Of a DNA stretch of 64,000 bases, positions 1-12,599 are shown piece by piece. Position 1 is the first letter of the stretch. The number at the start of each line of letters is the position of its first letter. The translations under genes were made by a program, and so were the position numbers. The stretch spans positions 23,396,996 to 23,460,995 of the forward strand of contig NC_050467.1 in NCBI RefSeq assembly GCF_013373865.1. Direction: 5' to 3'. The notes under the pieces are model-generated. The model made no database searches and was not told the DNA's origin. It was given only the letters and a program-made list of their open reading frames with translations. Origin of the DNA: Monomorium pharaonis (Eukaryota; Arthropoda; Insecta; Hymenoptera; Formicidae).

Positions 1-3000
1 GTATGTAAATTATAAATAAAACGTTATTTGTTAAAATTAAATAAGATAAATTTTATAATTTAAAAAATAAAAAGTACAGTTTTGCTCCACGAATTAATAA
101 AAGATTGATATTGATGTGAATTTCTACGAGGGTGGAATCTAAACAGAGAACGAGGAAACCTTTTGCTTGCTTCACTCGCAATTCGTGACTAAAATGATAA
201 GCGAATTGCTCTACTACGGTCCGCGTACAGCCGTGTTTTATTTATAGCGGATACTTAAGCGGAAAATTTTGCGAGGAATGTTTCTTTTTATGAAATGATA
301 TCTGGGCTTTACGTAAAATCTTCCAATTAAATATACATTACTTTGCAGACAAATGTTTTGAATACCAAAAGAATTATAACGAGATCCAAATGTAAAAAAT
401 TCGAGTGGTCGGAATTTTATAAGCAGCTACAAAAATGAACGCGATATTGTAGTTCATACGGTTATAATAACGTTTTATAATTTTTAAAGTAATAACGAGA
501 GAAAAATTTCTTTGTCAATGATTTTCTTATGTAACTGCCCTGTATAATTATTGTCGGAAAGTACGGAGAACTTGCATTTCACTTTACGATCTTAACGTTG
601 AAGCTTTCGCGGGCCTGTTGCGTAATTCTCTTATGAAATATCGAACGTAATTATCTCGCTCGATCTAGTTCCCGACTTGTAGCGCATAGCGCACGTGCGC
701 TAATATCAACGCCGGGCCCTCGAGCAGAAACACACGTGTACGTAGTTGTACGAAGTCACGCTACATAATCGTCTTTCAAAGAGATGCCGTAACTATGTTA
801 ACGTTGGAGAGATTGACATGCTTCAAAATAAAAGACAGATGCCCTTATTCTAAAATAATTTTATGATAACGATACTTTCCAACTATAGCATCATTAAAAG
901 TTTGTACTAGAACATCAAAAACTTATCTAAAGTAAATAAAATGGATAAAAAATAATTCAAAGAATTTTGAACATTTAATTGACAGGAGAGGTTTAAGATT
1001 TGTAAGATAATGATAATTTTTGTGAAAAAAATTGAAAGGATTAATGACGAGCTTAAAAATAGGCTAAATAAATACGGAGAATTACGTACAGTTAAAAATG
1101 TACATTTCTATTTATGTGAAAAACGAATTTGATTGTCAACCGTGATGTTTTCAAAGTTATAACTTGGTTAAGTGCATATTATATTATTTTACATAAGGAG
1201 GGAACAAAGTGACGTTTGACATCGTATAATAGCGAATAAAATGTTTGCAGAATGCACACACGCTAATGAATCAAGATTTCTATCTTATGTGACTATCTTA
1301 TTGGTTCAGACAAGGAAATTACATAGAGTTACATTATCATCGTTTTTTAATGACAAAAGATAAATTGTGAAAAGCGAACTCCACCGATTTACCAAAACGT
1401 AATCGAATCTCATTTTCTTTTGTTAGGCTAAAGACATACGAACTACATTCCAATTGGAGAAGGATTTAGTAAACTGAAAGCACACCTGATACCTACTAAG
1501 TAATTAATCGTTCCTCTTTAACCACATCGGTTTAATGAAACTGATGGACGTTTCGTAGTTTGTTTTCATAGTGACCACCAGTACCTATGCTACTTCATTA
1601 GTAAAATGTTAACATTGCACGTAGAGAAAATGTTTTAGACACTAAAGATTTATGAATATTTTGAAAATAAATTTTTAAAGAAATTTATCGTGAACAGATT
1701 ATCATTTATTGACTTTTTTAGCGTGTAAGCCTCGATTAAAGTTTTAACAAATAGCTGACCTTTCAATAATTGAAGATTTAAATTATATTGTTACTTATAT
1801 TTGATAATTTAATATCCGTGAAATCTATTTTCGGGATAAAATATGCGGCTTAATGAAATTCTTTGTTAAAGAAAAATCAATTTTATGTTTGTGAAATACA
1901 TAATTTAGCCTTCAAGTATTCCAGTCATTTGAGAAAAAAATTTATATTACCTAGCATACTTAGTGCGCGATACGTACTCGTGATACGATAAAATTAAAAA
2001 AAAAAAAAATTAGTTTTCTAACTAATCGTAAACGGCTCAATATTCCATGATAACGTTATGAAATGTGTTCGAGATCGATTTTATAGCTCGAGAAATAATA
2101 GAGGCGAACGGGCTTAGGGCGGGCCTTGTTTGTGAAAGATATTAAATATTCCTCGCGCGCACGTTGTCTTTACAGAATATGATGTGATTTATAATGTAAT
2201 ATTGGCACGAGTCACGCATAAAAGCCTAAGACTTCTTACGCGAAAGTAAATCTTTATCTTGGAGAACTCTCGTGGAGTTTAGAGATTTAAAAAAAAAAAG
2301 TTATATTAAAAGGCCACGCGCGTGGCTTCTCTCTGAAACAACTATATCAAGTGGCTCTTCGTAACTGCATCATAGTATATCATCACAGCTCTATGCACAA
2401 ACTTAATTAAATTACTTTGTATAATTTAATATATTTTTATAATTTTTATGATAACAACCACGAGAGAAACTTCATTTAAGTGCGTGACAGATGGTGTTGC
2501 ATTTTGCGAATTTTTTTCTACTTTTACCATAAACACTATTTTCTCTTTTTATATAACCAAGCTCTTATTTTTTCATCTTCATTTACCTTTTCATATATTG
2601 TGCGCGCGTGTGTTAAGCTTTGAAATAATTTTTTTTTTTTAGATTATTTTTTAGATTACAAGAACTTGTTTCGTTTCTCTTTCTATTTTTTTCATCTTTC
2701 GGGTCCCTGACCCTTTTTATCGCGCTGGTAATTTAATAACTCGTGTAAATGAAAGCAAAGAGACACGAACCCATCACCGGAAGATAGACATGAGCAAAAA
2801 ATATAATGGAAATTTATATAGAATACGCGCACATGTAGAATTATAATCGCTGTCGCGAGAGCCTTGTCTGGCTTTAATAATTTTTGATGTGCCGATCAAA
2901 GGAAACGTTTCATGCTTACTATATTTCTTATTTAATAATGATTTTTTTCTGATTTTAATTCTCTCTGCGACTGGACGGAAAAGGTACATAATGATTTAAC

Positions 3001-6000
3001 TTCAGGGCAACGGTCCCGAGAGAATCTCCCAACAGTAAAAAATTCTTATAAATGCTCGTGATGTTATCTTCACGAATTTAATGTCCGGTACGCTGATAAA
3101 CGGATGAATCTCTACGACACATCCATTTTAATCTGCCGCTACCAATCGCGCTATACGTTGCAGTATTGAACACCAAAGCTGCCTCAATGCCTCCCACGTG
3201 CCGCATGCACGTCCGATCGCCTTTACACCGGTATTCATTCGCGGTAGGCAATGGCGCACTTCAGTCGAATACGTAGAGTTCGTTTTTACGCGTTTCAAAT
3301 GCGGGTCTATCGCGAAATAGGAATTCTCGTAATATCACGTAAGCGCGCGGCGCGTACGTGATGGAAAACTGTGCAGGAGAAAAAAAAAACGCATGAAACG
3401 CTCTTAATAAAAAACACGAGTACGAAAAAAATATTTTACATTGAATATTAAAAAGTATTCACAACTTGCTCTTCAGTTATTAATTCCAAATAACGTGGTC
3501 ACCTTATTTCCGACCAGACTGCATTTGGAGTTAGTTTGCGTAACATATTCACGTGTTATATGTGTTGAGAATAGTTCTAATTCGTTACTTAATATTCTGC
3601 TCGTGTATTGTGTGCGAAACAATGCGCTTATCGACCGACAGAGTAAATAAGATTTTATCGTACGTTGAAACATTTTGCGATATCATCCTAATGTTCTCAT
3701 CCGTTGGCGTTAATTTGTGTTGGTAAAATTGAAGGAATTGGAATGCAAAATTAGTGCTGATCTTACTATAAGCTCTTACCATTACAATGTCTTATTTGCT
3801 TAAACCATTGAACTTTGTAACAATCGATGCATTAAATGGTGTAGCAATAATGTGCATAGAGATGTGTATTTATTTATAGATTGTGTAACAGATATATCTG
3901 CGTATATGCAACATTTTTCTGTAAATATAACAGCTTTGACGTTAATTAACAAAAACTGCAGGCGTGTTTTTGTAAAATTGTATTAAAAGTAAAAGTTGTA
4001 AGTTCAAATATACACGTGGCACGATATAAAACTTTCATCATTAAATATAACCATACATTAAGTTGATAATTTTTAAATACTTCAGTAACGGATTAAAAAA
4101 TGGTTAGAGCTAACAATAAGACGAATATTTCTTTTAAATAAAAATTGATAAAAATATTTATCTCTTCAAATCCAATAAAAATCCAATAAAAGTCTTAGAC
4201 CTGTGTGATCAGAAAATACTTGGGTTTTGAAATGTTTTTTGCTTTATCGTTCTATACACACGGTTCTCAAAGTAAACAAGCTTTAGGAAGTTTAAAGGGA
4301 TTGTCAGTATCATGCAGTGTCAGTGGTTGTACGTATCTCTCAGAGTCCGTGATGTTGTTACAGTATTAGAACTTTAGTAAACAATACTTCAGCTGAAATA
4401 GAACACACTCCGATGTAATCCCGGCTGAATGACGCGATTTTTAATTACTTTTAACAAAATTGTGTGATGAATAATGGATATTGAATATTAGCTTTCAGTT
4501 AAGTATGTCACGTTTACGACATTAAAAGTATCAAATGTGAAGTGTAAAGGTGCTTGATGTTAATAGCTCAGTCTTTAAAATGAAACAGTTTGTAACAATT
4601 ATTTGAAAATGCAGATTACGCATTGTATAACACATTTATATACGAGATGATTTATCTGTATTAAAACTCAACAGCTTCAATAACAATTTTTGGAAATATG
4701 GCTCTCGAATCTACAAAATTCTCACGAAAGTCAATCACCGGGCGCCACGTCGGTCCAATTCACGAGTCATGTGGACGTTATCGTCGAAAATGAAAATAAA
4801 AATTGTCGAGTGCTTCGATAAAACTACTCAAAGTTAAATGAGATCGGAAGCTCTCAATCAAACGCGGCGACGAGCCGTCAATCGAAACAGCCGTCCATCG
4901 AAGATATTGAACGAATGTCGATTGAATCGCTTTCCTGTGAGATTGGAGAATTCTTATTTGACGTAGATTCCAGCGCGCAGCATGGAAGGTGATGATGAGA
5001 GAAAAAATGCCTTTAGGAATTATGCAGAGCAGCGATCTCATTTTCTTATGTCAAGCTTTTCTCCCTCCCCCCTCACTTTCTCTCGTTTTTTCTCTTCTCT
5101 TTATCCTTAATTCACATTTTCTCGGATGATCACCGCCGATTCTCGTTGGACGATCGAAAATGTAAATCTTATCATTTTCATAGGTGATAAGACGCTCATT
5201 TTTAGTTTGTACCTCCTTTAGAAAAGATAATCTTGCGGATGATTCAATCGCAAATTTGTATTTTCGAGAAAAGCCAACGGCGTTCTTCCCGGGAAACCGC
5301 AATTTTCCTTGGAGAAAAGGTCGAACGATTGCTTCGATGATCGATTGCCAGTGACACGGTTCTTTCGGTTTTTTTTTCCGGCTTGTTCTGCCTCCTCTCA
5401 TCGTCCGTCTTTTCCGCTTATTTCTCGGTTTTCTGTACCTCGACGGAACGCGCTCGGCCGTCCGGAAGCCATTCTCTTTCACGTGCAGTTATTGACCTAC
5501 TGAATTACCGTGTGCCTGGACTCGACGATGTGTACTCTTTCTCGGGTATGAGATGATGCACAATGCCCGGAAGGTCGACAACTATGCCAATATCTAACCG
5601 GGGAGAGAGAGAGAGAGAGGGAGAAAGACAGGCAAGGGAGGGAAAAGAGAGAAAAAATGATGTGACTGCCCGATAGAAGAAAAAGAAATAGTAGCGCGAT
5701 ATCACGAGTTCTACTCTCGCTTTATGCCAGGCTTTTACAATGGCCCGTACAATTTGCCGCGTTGAATACGAACGCCGCTGTTCCGCACCATATACTGGAG
5801 ATCGCAGTCAGCTATTTCTCAATTCGTTCGACCTGAATCTCACGTCTCCTCGTGCCAAAGACTCCGGCCGTAATGGGCCCGCGCAATTATATGTGCGATC
5901 GTTGATTGCCACGTCGAGGGGAAATCGTTGCTATTATCGACATTTCCGACATCTCGACGTGTAACCAACGAATCCGATAGAAATCTGATGGAAATAGCGG

Positions 6001-6361
6001 GGACAATACCTCGATGACGTAGTTAATGCATTCTTCTGATCGCTCGAACGTTATTTCGAGTTTTACAGCTCCGCGCTCGCATTATGTCCCAAGTTCGAGG
6101 TTTATCGGTATTTCAGACGACGGTATATACGCACTTTTTTCTACTATCATCTCGATATCCGCATTCGCGCTTTAGCTTAATGCGAGCTTTTAACTTAATG
6201 AGAGAATGGGTTATTAAGATTTGCTCGAGGTCCTGTTTTAAGTTTGCTATTAAACGTAGTATGACGTTTCCGACGCGAACTTCATTTGTAATTAGAAACG
6301 CGCATCCTGTAAATTATGATCTGTAAAACGTCGCTAACGACGTAAAATTTAAATTACTCAC
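1..6361 (-). other. Intron 15 of the receptor cyclase (incomplete; runs off the left edge)
   Basis: No exon of the dimerisation or cyclase domain is recognisable here. The stretch is mostly AT-rich with no clear feature to about 3.1 kb. A more CpG-rich part is seen at about 3.1-3.4 kb and a larger one at about 4.7-6.3 kb. The latter includes a purine-rich GA tract at about 5601-5655 and a 143-residue minus-strand open frame at 5051-5482, which is very basic (KRKRR, SRKKKPK) and matches nothing I know. Confidence 0.6.
5601..5655. repeat. Imperfect (GA)n purine tract
   Basis: A run of GAGAGA units with A and G interruptions, lying in the CpG-rich part of intron 15. It is a simple repeat and could also be a GAGA-type protein binding site. 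Confidence 0.8.
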
Positions 6362-6453
6362 TTATTAATTTTACGAATCGTTTGCTTCAAGGCAGGAAAA
6401 TCCGGTCGGTCCGCGGAATCTTGCGCCCAGCATTTTCTCATTAGAGTAGCTAC
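6362..6453 (-). CDS. Receptor guanylate cyclase, coding exon 15 (end of kinase-homology domain; last exon in window)
   Basis: Encodes residues 839-868 plus two bases: VATLMRKCWAQDSADRPDFP then ALKQTIRKIN. C-W-A-[DEQ]-[DN]-x-x-x-R-P-x-F closes the kinase-homology domain in membrane guanylate cyclases (R854-P855 here). The acceptor is attttacag before 6453 and the donor is AA|gtgagt at 6361. The next exon should continue with the N-[IL]-L-D-N-L-[LM]-x-R-[ML]-E-x-Y-A-x-N-L-E coiled-coil segment and then the cyclase domain. I searched 1-6361 on the minus strand and saw neither, so the gene is cut by the window edge. Confidence 0.94.
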
Positions 6454-6714
6454 CTGTAAAATAAAATTTATCTCGTAAAGCTGCGTTATACTCTTCCTCT
6501 GTTGAAAGTTTATTTTAAACAAATAAACAAACTAACAATATATGTGTTAATACGTTGAATAATATGAATATTTTATGGTAATATGTGGTTGATATAATGC
6601 TAATAAATAAACGACGATTGATTATAATGTGTAGCTAAATTGCATATAATCTTGCATATAATATAAATTTGAATATGCAAATCCATTTAAATTATTTGCT
6701 AATAGCACAATTAC

Positions 6715-6791
6715 CTCTTCTTCAACGGAAGCGTCATCGATTACAGGCCTTAAGGGTGAACCGCCACCTCTTCTGACACCTTCTACTATTT
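6715..6791 (-). CDS. Receptor guanylate cyclase, coding exon 14 (kinase-homology C-lobe)
   Basis: A 77-base exon after a 9.2 kb intron. With the G carried from exon 13 it encodes residues 813-838, EIVEGVRRGGGSPLRPVIDD then ASVEEE. It corresponds to the E-I-[IV]-E-x-V-[RK]-x-G-x-x-x-P-[FL]-R-P segment of family members. The acceptor is ttgttgcag before 6791 and the donor is GAG|gtaatt at 6714, leaving phase 0. The distance from exon 13 makes it easy to miss, but phase and residue match on both sides support it. Confidence 0.92.
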
Positions 6792-8533
6792 CTGCAACAA
6801 AGACGAAGCGTGTCGCGTGGTATCAAAGTTTACAGGGTAATTTAAAAGAATCCCTTCATGAAAGAAAAAAAAAATAAGAAAGAAAGTGCGCGGGAAATAA
6901 TCCGCCCGTTTGGGTGTAAAAATATCGATTGTAACGCACGACTGCTATAGGATGTGGTAACGTGTAGTAACGTGTTAAAAGACAATCGACGTAACGCCGC
7001 GAGGTATTGCACTGTGTTACAATTACTCAGAATTGGAGTGTCCGCATGCAATCGCGCGAAACTACTTTTATCCGTGGCCTAGTGGAGTAGTCCGCGCTTA
7101 CGTCAGACGGCGATGTTCGCCTCGCGCGAGGAACTTTCTCCTCCGCCCACCAACGTGTTTCACTACTGTATCCACGTATCGTTTTAAAGAGCAGCCGGCT
7201 ACAAATTTTCCGTTGACCGTTTGATCTTCTCAGTCGAGTACAATGTCGCTCGTATCGATTTTATTGTAGCGTATCCTAACCAGCATGAAGATTTTCCAGT
7301 AAGATGTATTTGCAGACTGATATGGGTATTATTTTGGGACATCGATGAACCGTGAAAGGTCTGTTTCATCGAGAACAATTTCTCTGTCGAAAGAGGGAAA
7401 ACGAAACAGGCTTATGTGCTGTAATTATATTTTTTTTGCTTATATAAGGTACAATTTACTACTTTGCGATAATAAATTGTGCATTATAGCTTTTCAACGA
7501 AAATTATACAATACGCGTATGAGTGTATATTATCGAATATAATTAGGAGAAACAAAAATGTTGCTTAGATAAAATTGTAAAGAGTAATCACTGATAGTGC
7601 GATTTACATTTCCGGTCATGTATATGGTATACGTCAATTTCATCATAGGTAGAAATCATGCCGGAACAGGATGGAGAGAACAGCTTGCAATAACGCATCT
7701 ACACATTTATGTCGGAACTGCACCTCGGTCTACCTCCGCTGATATGTCCGTCCCATGAAATGACGGGATTAGTTAAATGGTTTTCTGGTGCAAATGTCAA
7801 TACGCGAAACGAATTGAGGTAAATCGACAATGGGAGGGGTAAATATATCGATAACAGGATTTAGTTCTTCTTTATAACGTATTTGTACAAAAGAAACGGA
7901 CACAGAATTCTATTGCAACACATTACAATTCTTTTTAAATAAAATCAGTCTCAGTTACTTGAAATTTATGTGTAATTATAAAAATTATATTTAAGTATAT
8001 TTGTTTTTTAATTAATATTTTTATTTTTTGTTGTATATTTTTTGTTTACTTATAATTTATTTGAAATATCGATACACGTTTACATAAGCAAAACTGATGT
8101 AATATAGCAAACAATAGAATCAAATGGAAATGATACGAAAAATCTCGATTTGGATGATATTCCATAGCCCACGCAAGAAAGAAAATATTTGCAAGCACTA
8201 CTTCAAATATTCCCAAACCTCTCAAAAATATTTTCAAAAAGAATCCTCCAAATAGATAATAATGACTCTTGTGTATTATATATCATCCTTTACACATTCC
8301 ATGAATTTTTAAAATAAAAAATTTCACTAAATTAATAGTACACGATTTCCATAAAAAAGGAATAAATAAAGAAAAAGAATAAAACAAGCAGAGAATATTT
8401 TTAATAAATTAACAGTTATAAATGTAAAAATTACATGAAAAGTATAAATAAAAGTATAATAATATATTTAGAATGAGTTCAAATTATATTAGCAATAATA
8501 ATGCATAAGTATCTCAATTATTAAAAATTTTAC

Positions 8534-8535
<2 letters not shown>

Positions 8536-8604
<69 letters not shown>
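8536..8604. repeat. (TG)n microsatellite
   Basis: An uninterrupted 69-base TG repeat, about 34 units, inside intron 13. Its length and purity suggest it is likely polymorphic. Confidence 0.98.
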
Positions 8605-8605
<1 letters not shown>

Positions 8606-8949
8606 AAAAGTACTAACAAATTTAAATAGATATAAAACATTTTACATTTATTAGAAATAATATAAAAATTTAGTGAAAATCGTAAAAATCGTCAGGCATT
8701 TTTTAGCTATTCTATTCTAATTACTATCTAACAGAACGTTGAATATTTTACAAAATTTTTCTCTGATAACAATCGACATCAATTTATAACATGTACTGTC
8801 TGAAATATCTCTTGTACTGAAATTCTATACGTTTCGAAATCCGTAAAAATATCACAAAGTTTAATTTTGACCGAAGTATTGCATTTTGACAGATTTCTGT
8901 TCTCGGAAGCCGGAAGATGATCGTGTAAATGTGCTTATAGTGTAATTGA

Positions 8950-9213
8950 TTAGGTATCGAATTCGATCGCGGCTACAGGAAACCGGAATCCGCTGTTGCG
9001 CGCCAAGGACAACGGACACGTACTGTGCCTGTAAATATCTTCGAGAAACAGGTTGCAGGACTCGCAGTTGAGAGTGCAGTGAGGCCTCCGGACCTCGAGG
9101 AGAGGACTGACGGCCCTCCTGGGACTAGGACTGGTCCCACCGTCAGGACTTGTCCCTAGCATTTGTGGCAGGGCCAGGCTGCTCGTGCTCGAGGCGTTAC
9201 TCCTTTCCGCCAT
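8950..9213 (-). CDS. Orphan open frame in receptor intron, possible first exon of a separate transcript
   Basis: An 87-residue frame from MAERSNASSTSSLALPQML to AAIEFDT and a stop, which could begin at an earlier Met (9246) for 98 residues. The Met at 9213 has a good insect start context: A at -3 and G at +4. The first half is Ser/Pro-rich (GTSPDGGTSPSPRR), and the second has a Cys-containing piece (CTLNCESCNLFLEDIYR). I do not recognise it. It sits in a CpG-rich patch. It is not part of the receptor: exons 13 and 14 join in phase across it and its residues have no place in the family. It may be a small gene, the first coding exon of another minus-strand gene with a splice I cannot fix (for example at gtacgt near 9023), or chance. 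Confidence 0.3.
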   Translation of the reverse strand: MAERSNASSTSSLALPQMLGTSPDGGTSPSPRRAVSPLLEVRRPHCTLNCESCNLFLEDIYRHSTCPLSLARNSGFRFPVAAIEFDT

Positions 9214-12200
9214 GCTTTCTCCTCGAAGAGTCTGGCCGTTGATCAAGGCAAACTGTCTCGCCGAACAGTCCTTAAAAATTTACCGTCGCGATATCGGATC
9301 TTTCCTTCTCTCGTCCTCTCTTCTCTTCCTCACTTCGCGTACGTACGCGTGCACGCGCGTGTGCATGCAAATACGCACGACTGCGAATGAATTATAATTC
9401 CCCGTTGAGTCGGCATACCCGATAAAAATTTATTCGATAGATGGAATTTTGTATTGCACGAATACACTTCTAAATTCAAGCTGTTTCTTCGCGCGATCGC
9501 GAAATTTCGCGGTTGAACAAGATGTGGCATACCATGCGGAAAGTTCGCTCGTGAATATCGTATGTCGTTTTTTGACGGACGAAAATTGTCGAAAAGCGTT
9601 TCTCGATCACTGCGGCGTACGATGAAAAAGGGGAATTTAAATACAGATAGAACAGAGACATTTATTTTACTCTTTCGAGCGTTACCGAGAATAAATGGGA
9701 AAATGTAAATATATACAAGTTGTGCATCTTTGTGATTTATATATCACGTTTTTTACGTTTTAATTCGCTTAGCAATTTGCATAAATAATATTTAAATCAC
9801 ATAACTGTGCATACACATTTTTAAAGGCATTTTTTTAGATTTAAGGTACAAAAAATCTAACGCTGAAATTTAAATTGTTGAAACATTGATACATAAATTT
9901 CTATTATGTTTCTTGCAAATGCAATTAATTATGTTATTGTAGCACGCATAAGAAACGCATATTTTATTGTGTTTATCTCGACTGTGGTGTAACAAACATT
10001 CAGAATTAATTTTCATTCGTTTATCGTGCAAGAGAAAGGAGTGCACTTGATGTATTGCGTAAACAATATCTCTGGAAACTATTAAAACATTTACCATACT
10101 TTTTTCAGATGTATATTTATTTTATTTCACGCAAAAACATGTATTTTGCAATGAATTAAAATAATATTTATTAAGTATCATTACGTGCTTTATTCTTTAA
10201 AAAGTTGCATTAGTTCTTTTAAATATTTAGTTACTGTTATTATAATTATTTATAGTTATTTATTGTTATTTTCATCAATGGTTAGTTTATACAAATAATA
10301 ATTATTGAAACAAGTTTAATCAAGTAATTAAATAAGATGAATTTTATTGAAGGATTACGTTTTCATAAAAAGTATATTTGTTAAAATATGTATCTTTAAA
10401 TGATAATATTTAATGTCGAGCAAAAACTAATATGATGTATATTTTTAAATAGAATGCCAATTTTGTGCTAAATCTATTTGTAAAAGTTATATTACACAGT
10501 CCTAATGAATGAAGTTATTATCCGAAAGCTTTCCGGAGCGCTCAACGTTGAAACAAGCGTGATGAGCGTCTTAAAGTTTAATTCGCGTGTAACGATATTA
10601 CGGTCGATTTATTCGACGGAATTTCGTTGAAAAGTTATGTCTCGGTGGCCTTGGTTCGTCGCGCTTGACTTTGATTTCTTTCCCCTTGTTTAACCCCTTT
10701 CTAACGTCTTTATCTGATCATTTTACGACCAACGACCCTGTTTTCGTTCGAGTTTACGAGTTTGTTACTTTCGAAATTTAGCTGAGAGATGCACCAATTT
10801 TTGTGCAGTGAGTAGTCGCGACTATTAGATGGAATTAAATATAATTTCCGTTTAATGTTTTCTCACATTTCGAAATATGTTTAAAACTAAAAAAGGAATA
10901 AATTCCTAACATTTTTGCTTGGATGTATGTATCACATTTTAAAGTTAGCAAACATTAAAAAATTGTACAGTTTGTTCTATTATTAAATATATATCTGTAA
11001 AATTTGAACATAATTTTCTTATTACTTTAAAAGTTATTTACTTTTTTATTCGCTCTCTTGAGTTTTACGTAAAATCACGATTCATAGTACTTATTTGCAA
11101 ATTTGATGAGAAAGTAATATTACGAATTAAATCAAATTTTTTATACATAATAGTAAAATTCTAACAAATATTTGTGCAAATATTTATGTGGTTTCACTTT
11201 TTCGTAAAATTATTTACTTAAAACTGTAGCAAAATGGAATCATTTTTGTTGCATAAGTCACATTTTTGTTGCTTTTTTTCTTTGTAGCTTTCCGGTTTCA
11301 GAATTAAAAATCAGATATTCACGATTAAACTTTTTTGTCGTTGATTAAAAAAAAGAAATTAAATTAGTAGCCTGCAATTTTTAAATTTTAATAACTTTTA
11401 GCTGATATCGTAGTGCTAAAATATCCTTAAATAGAAAGAGTAAAACCACGAGAATTACTGAAGGTTATTGAAAGTAATCGAAAATCAATAAGAAAGAAGA
11501 AACTAGTTTCCAGAAACAAACTCGAAAAGTAAGTAACGAATCGCTTTATTGAAACGTCAAACGCAAATATTTATCATCGCTACACAGAAAGCAAAAAAAC
11601 CTTCCAGGAATCACTCGGACGTGGATGGGTTATTCGATTCGTTTTAAGGTCTAACTAATAACCCGCAATCTCTCTCTCGCTTTAGAGGGATTTCGCTGTA
11701 TTAGAGAAACACTTGCGCTTATGTCGCCCCATTCATGGCACTTCCATCGACCCCATTAAACTTTGTCCTATCGCGTACGTCGGTTTTAACTTTCTAACAC
11801 CATAATCATTACACGCTATATCTTCTATGGACGTGCGAATCGTAAACTGATGCATTCGTGGAACGAGGAAATTGTTTCGTTCGTGTCGCCATTTCGCCAG
11901 GCCACCGAAAAATGGCTTGTGGAATTAGTAACCGCGAGCCGCGAGCTCGTAACCTCAATTTCAATGCCGAGTAAATTAGCACAAATGCTTTTCACTGTTA
12001 TTCTCCGGGAAATGAAGTCGGGACGTTTTGCGAGTGAAATATTCAGGGTACAAGGAGCTCGACATTAATGCGGATATCGATATTGGATATAATCATTATG
12101 TAATGGATGTATATAACACATTTATCTGCCGACATACTTCCCGCTAGGTCTATGCAACAGCAGAGCTGGACATTAATATAACATTCCATATATTAAAATT

Positions 12201-12599
12201 TAATGTAAATAGTAAAATTAAAAATTAAGATTCTTAGCTACTCCTCAACAAAAATTTTCTTTTAAAAAATCAAGAAAAAAGTTATTCTTCCGTTTATTTT
12301 TTTTACGTCTGAAACTAACATCTTTTTGAAAATAAAAAATGTATTTCCTCTGGGAAATCCTAAGACATACATTTACGGGCACGTAAACAAGAATTGCGAA
12401 GCGGAAACTTTGAGAGTAAGAAGAAAAGCAAGAGCGTACGTACGGACGAGGGCAACAAAAAGAGACAATGAACTGCATTGCGAATTTGCACTGTTGCAAG
12501 CATGCAGCAACAGGACAATAAAACGATCCGTCTATCGCGACAAAAACACTCCGGAGCGAAGCGTATAAGAGTAAAAAGTAAAAGTTTCTTTCGATAGGG

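Noticed and set aside
1..6361. Search for the dimerisation coiled coil and cyclase catalytic domain
   Set aside because: No minus-strand frame shows the N-L-L-x-R-M-E-x-Y-A-x-N-L or F-S-D-I-V-G-F-T motifs, so these exons are presumed to lie outside the window.
8950..9246. Orphan frame considered as a missing exon of the receptor
   Set aside because: Exons 13 and 14 join in phase with the expected family sequence, leaving no gap, and the peptide resembles no part of a guanylate cyclase.
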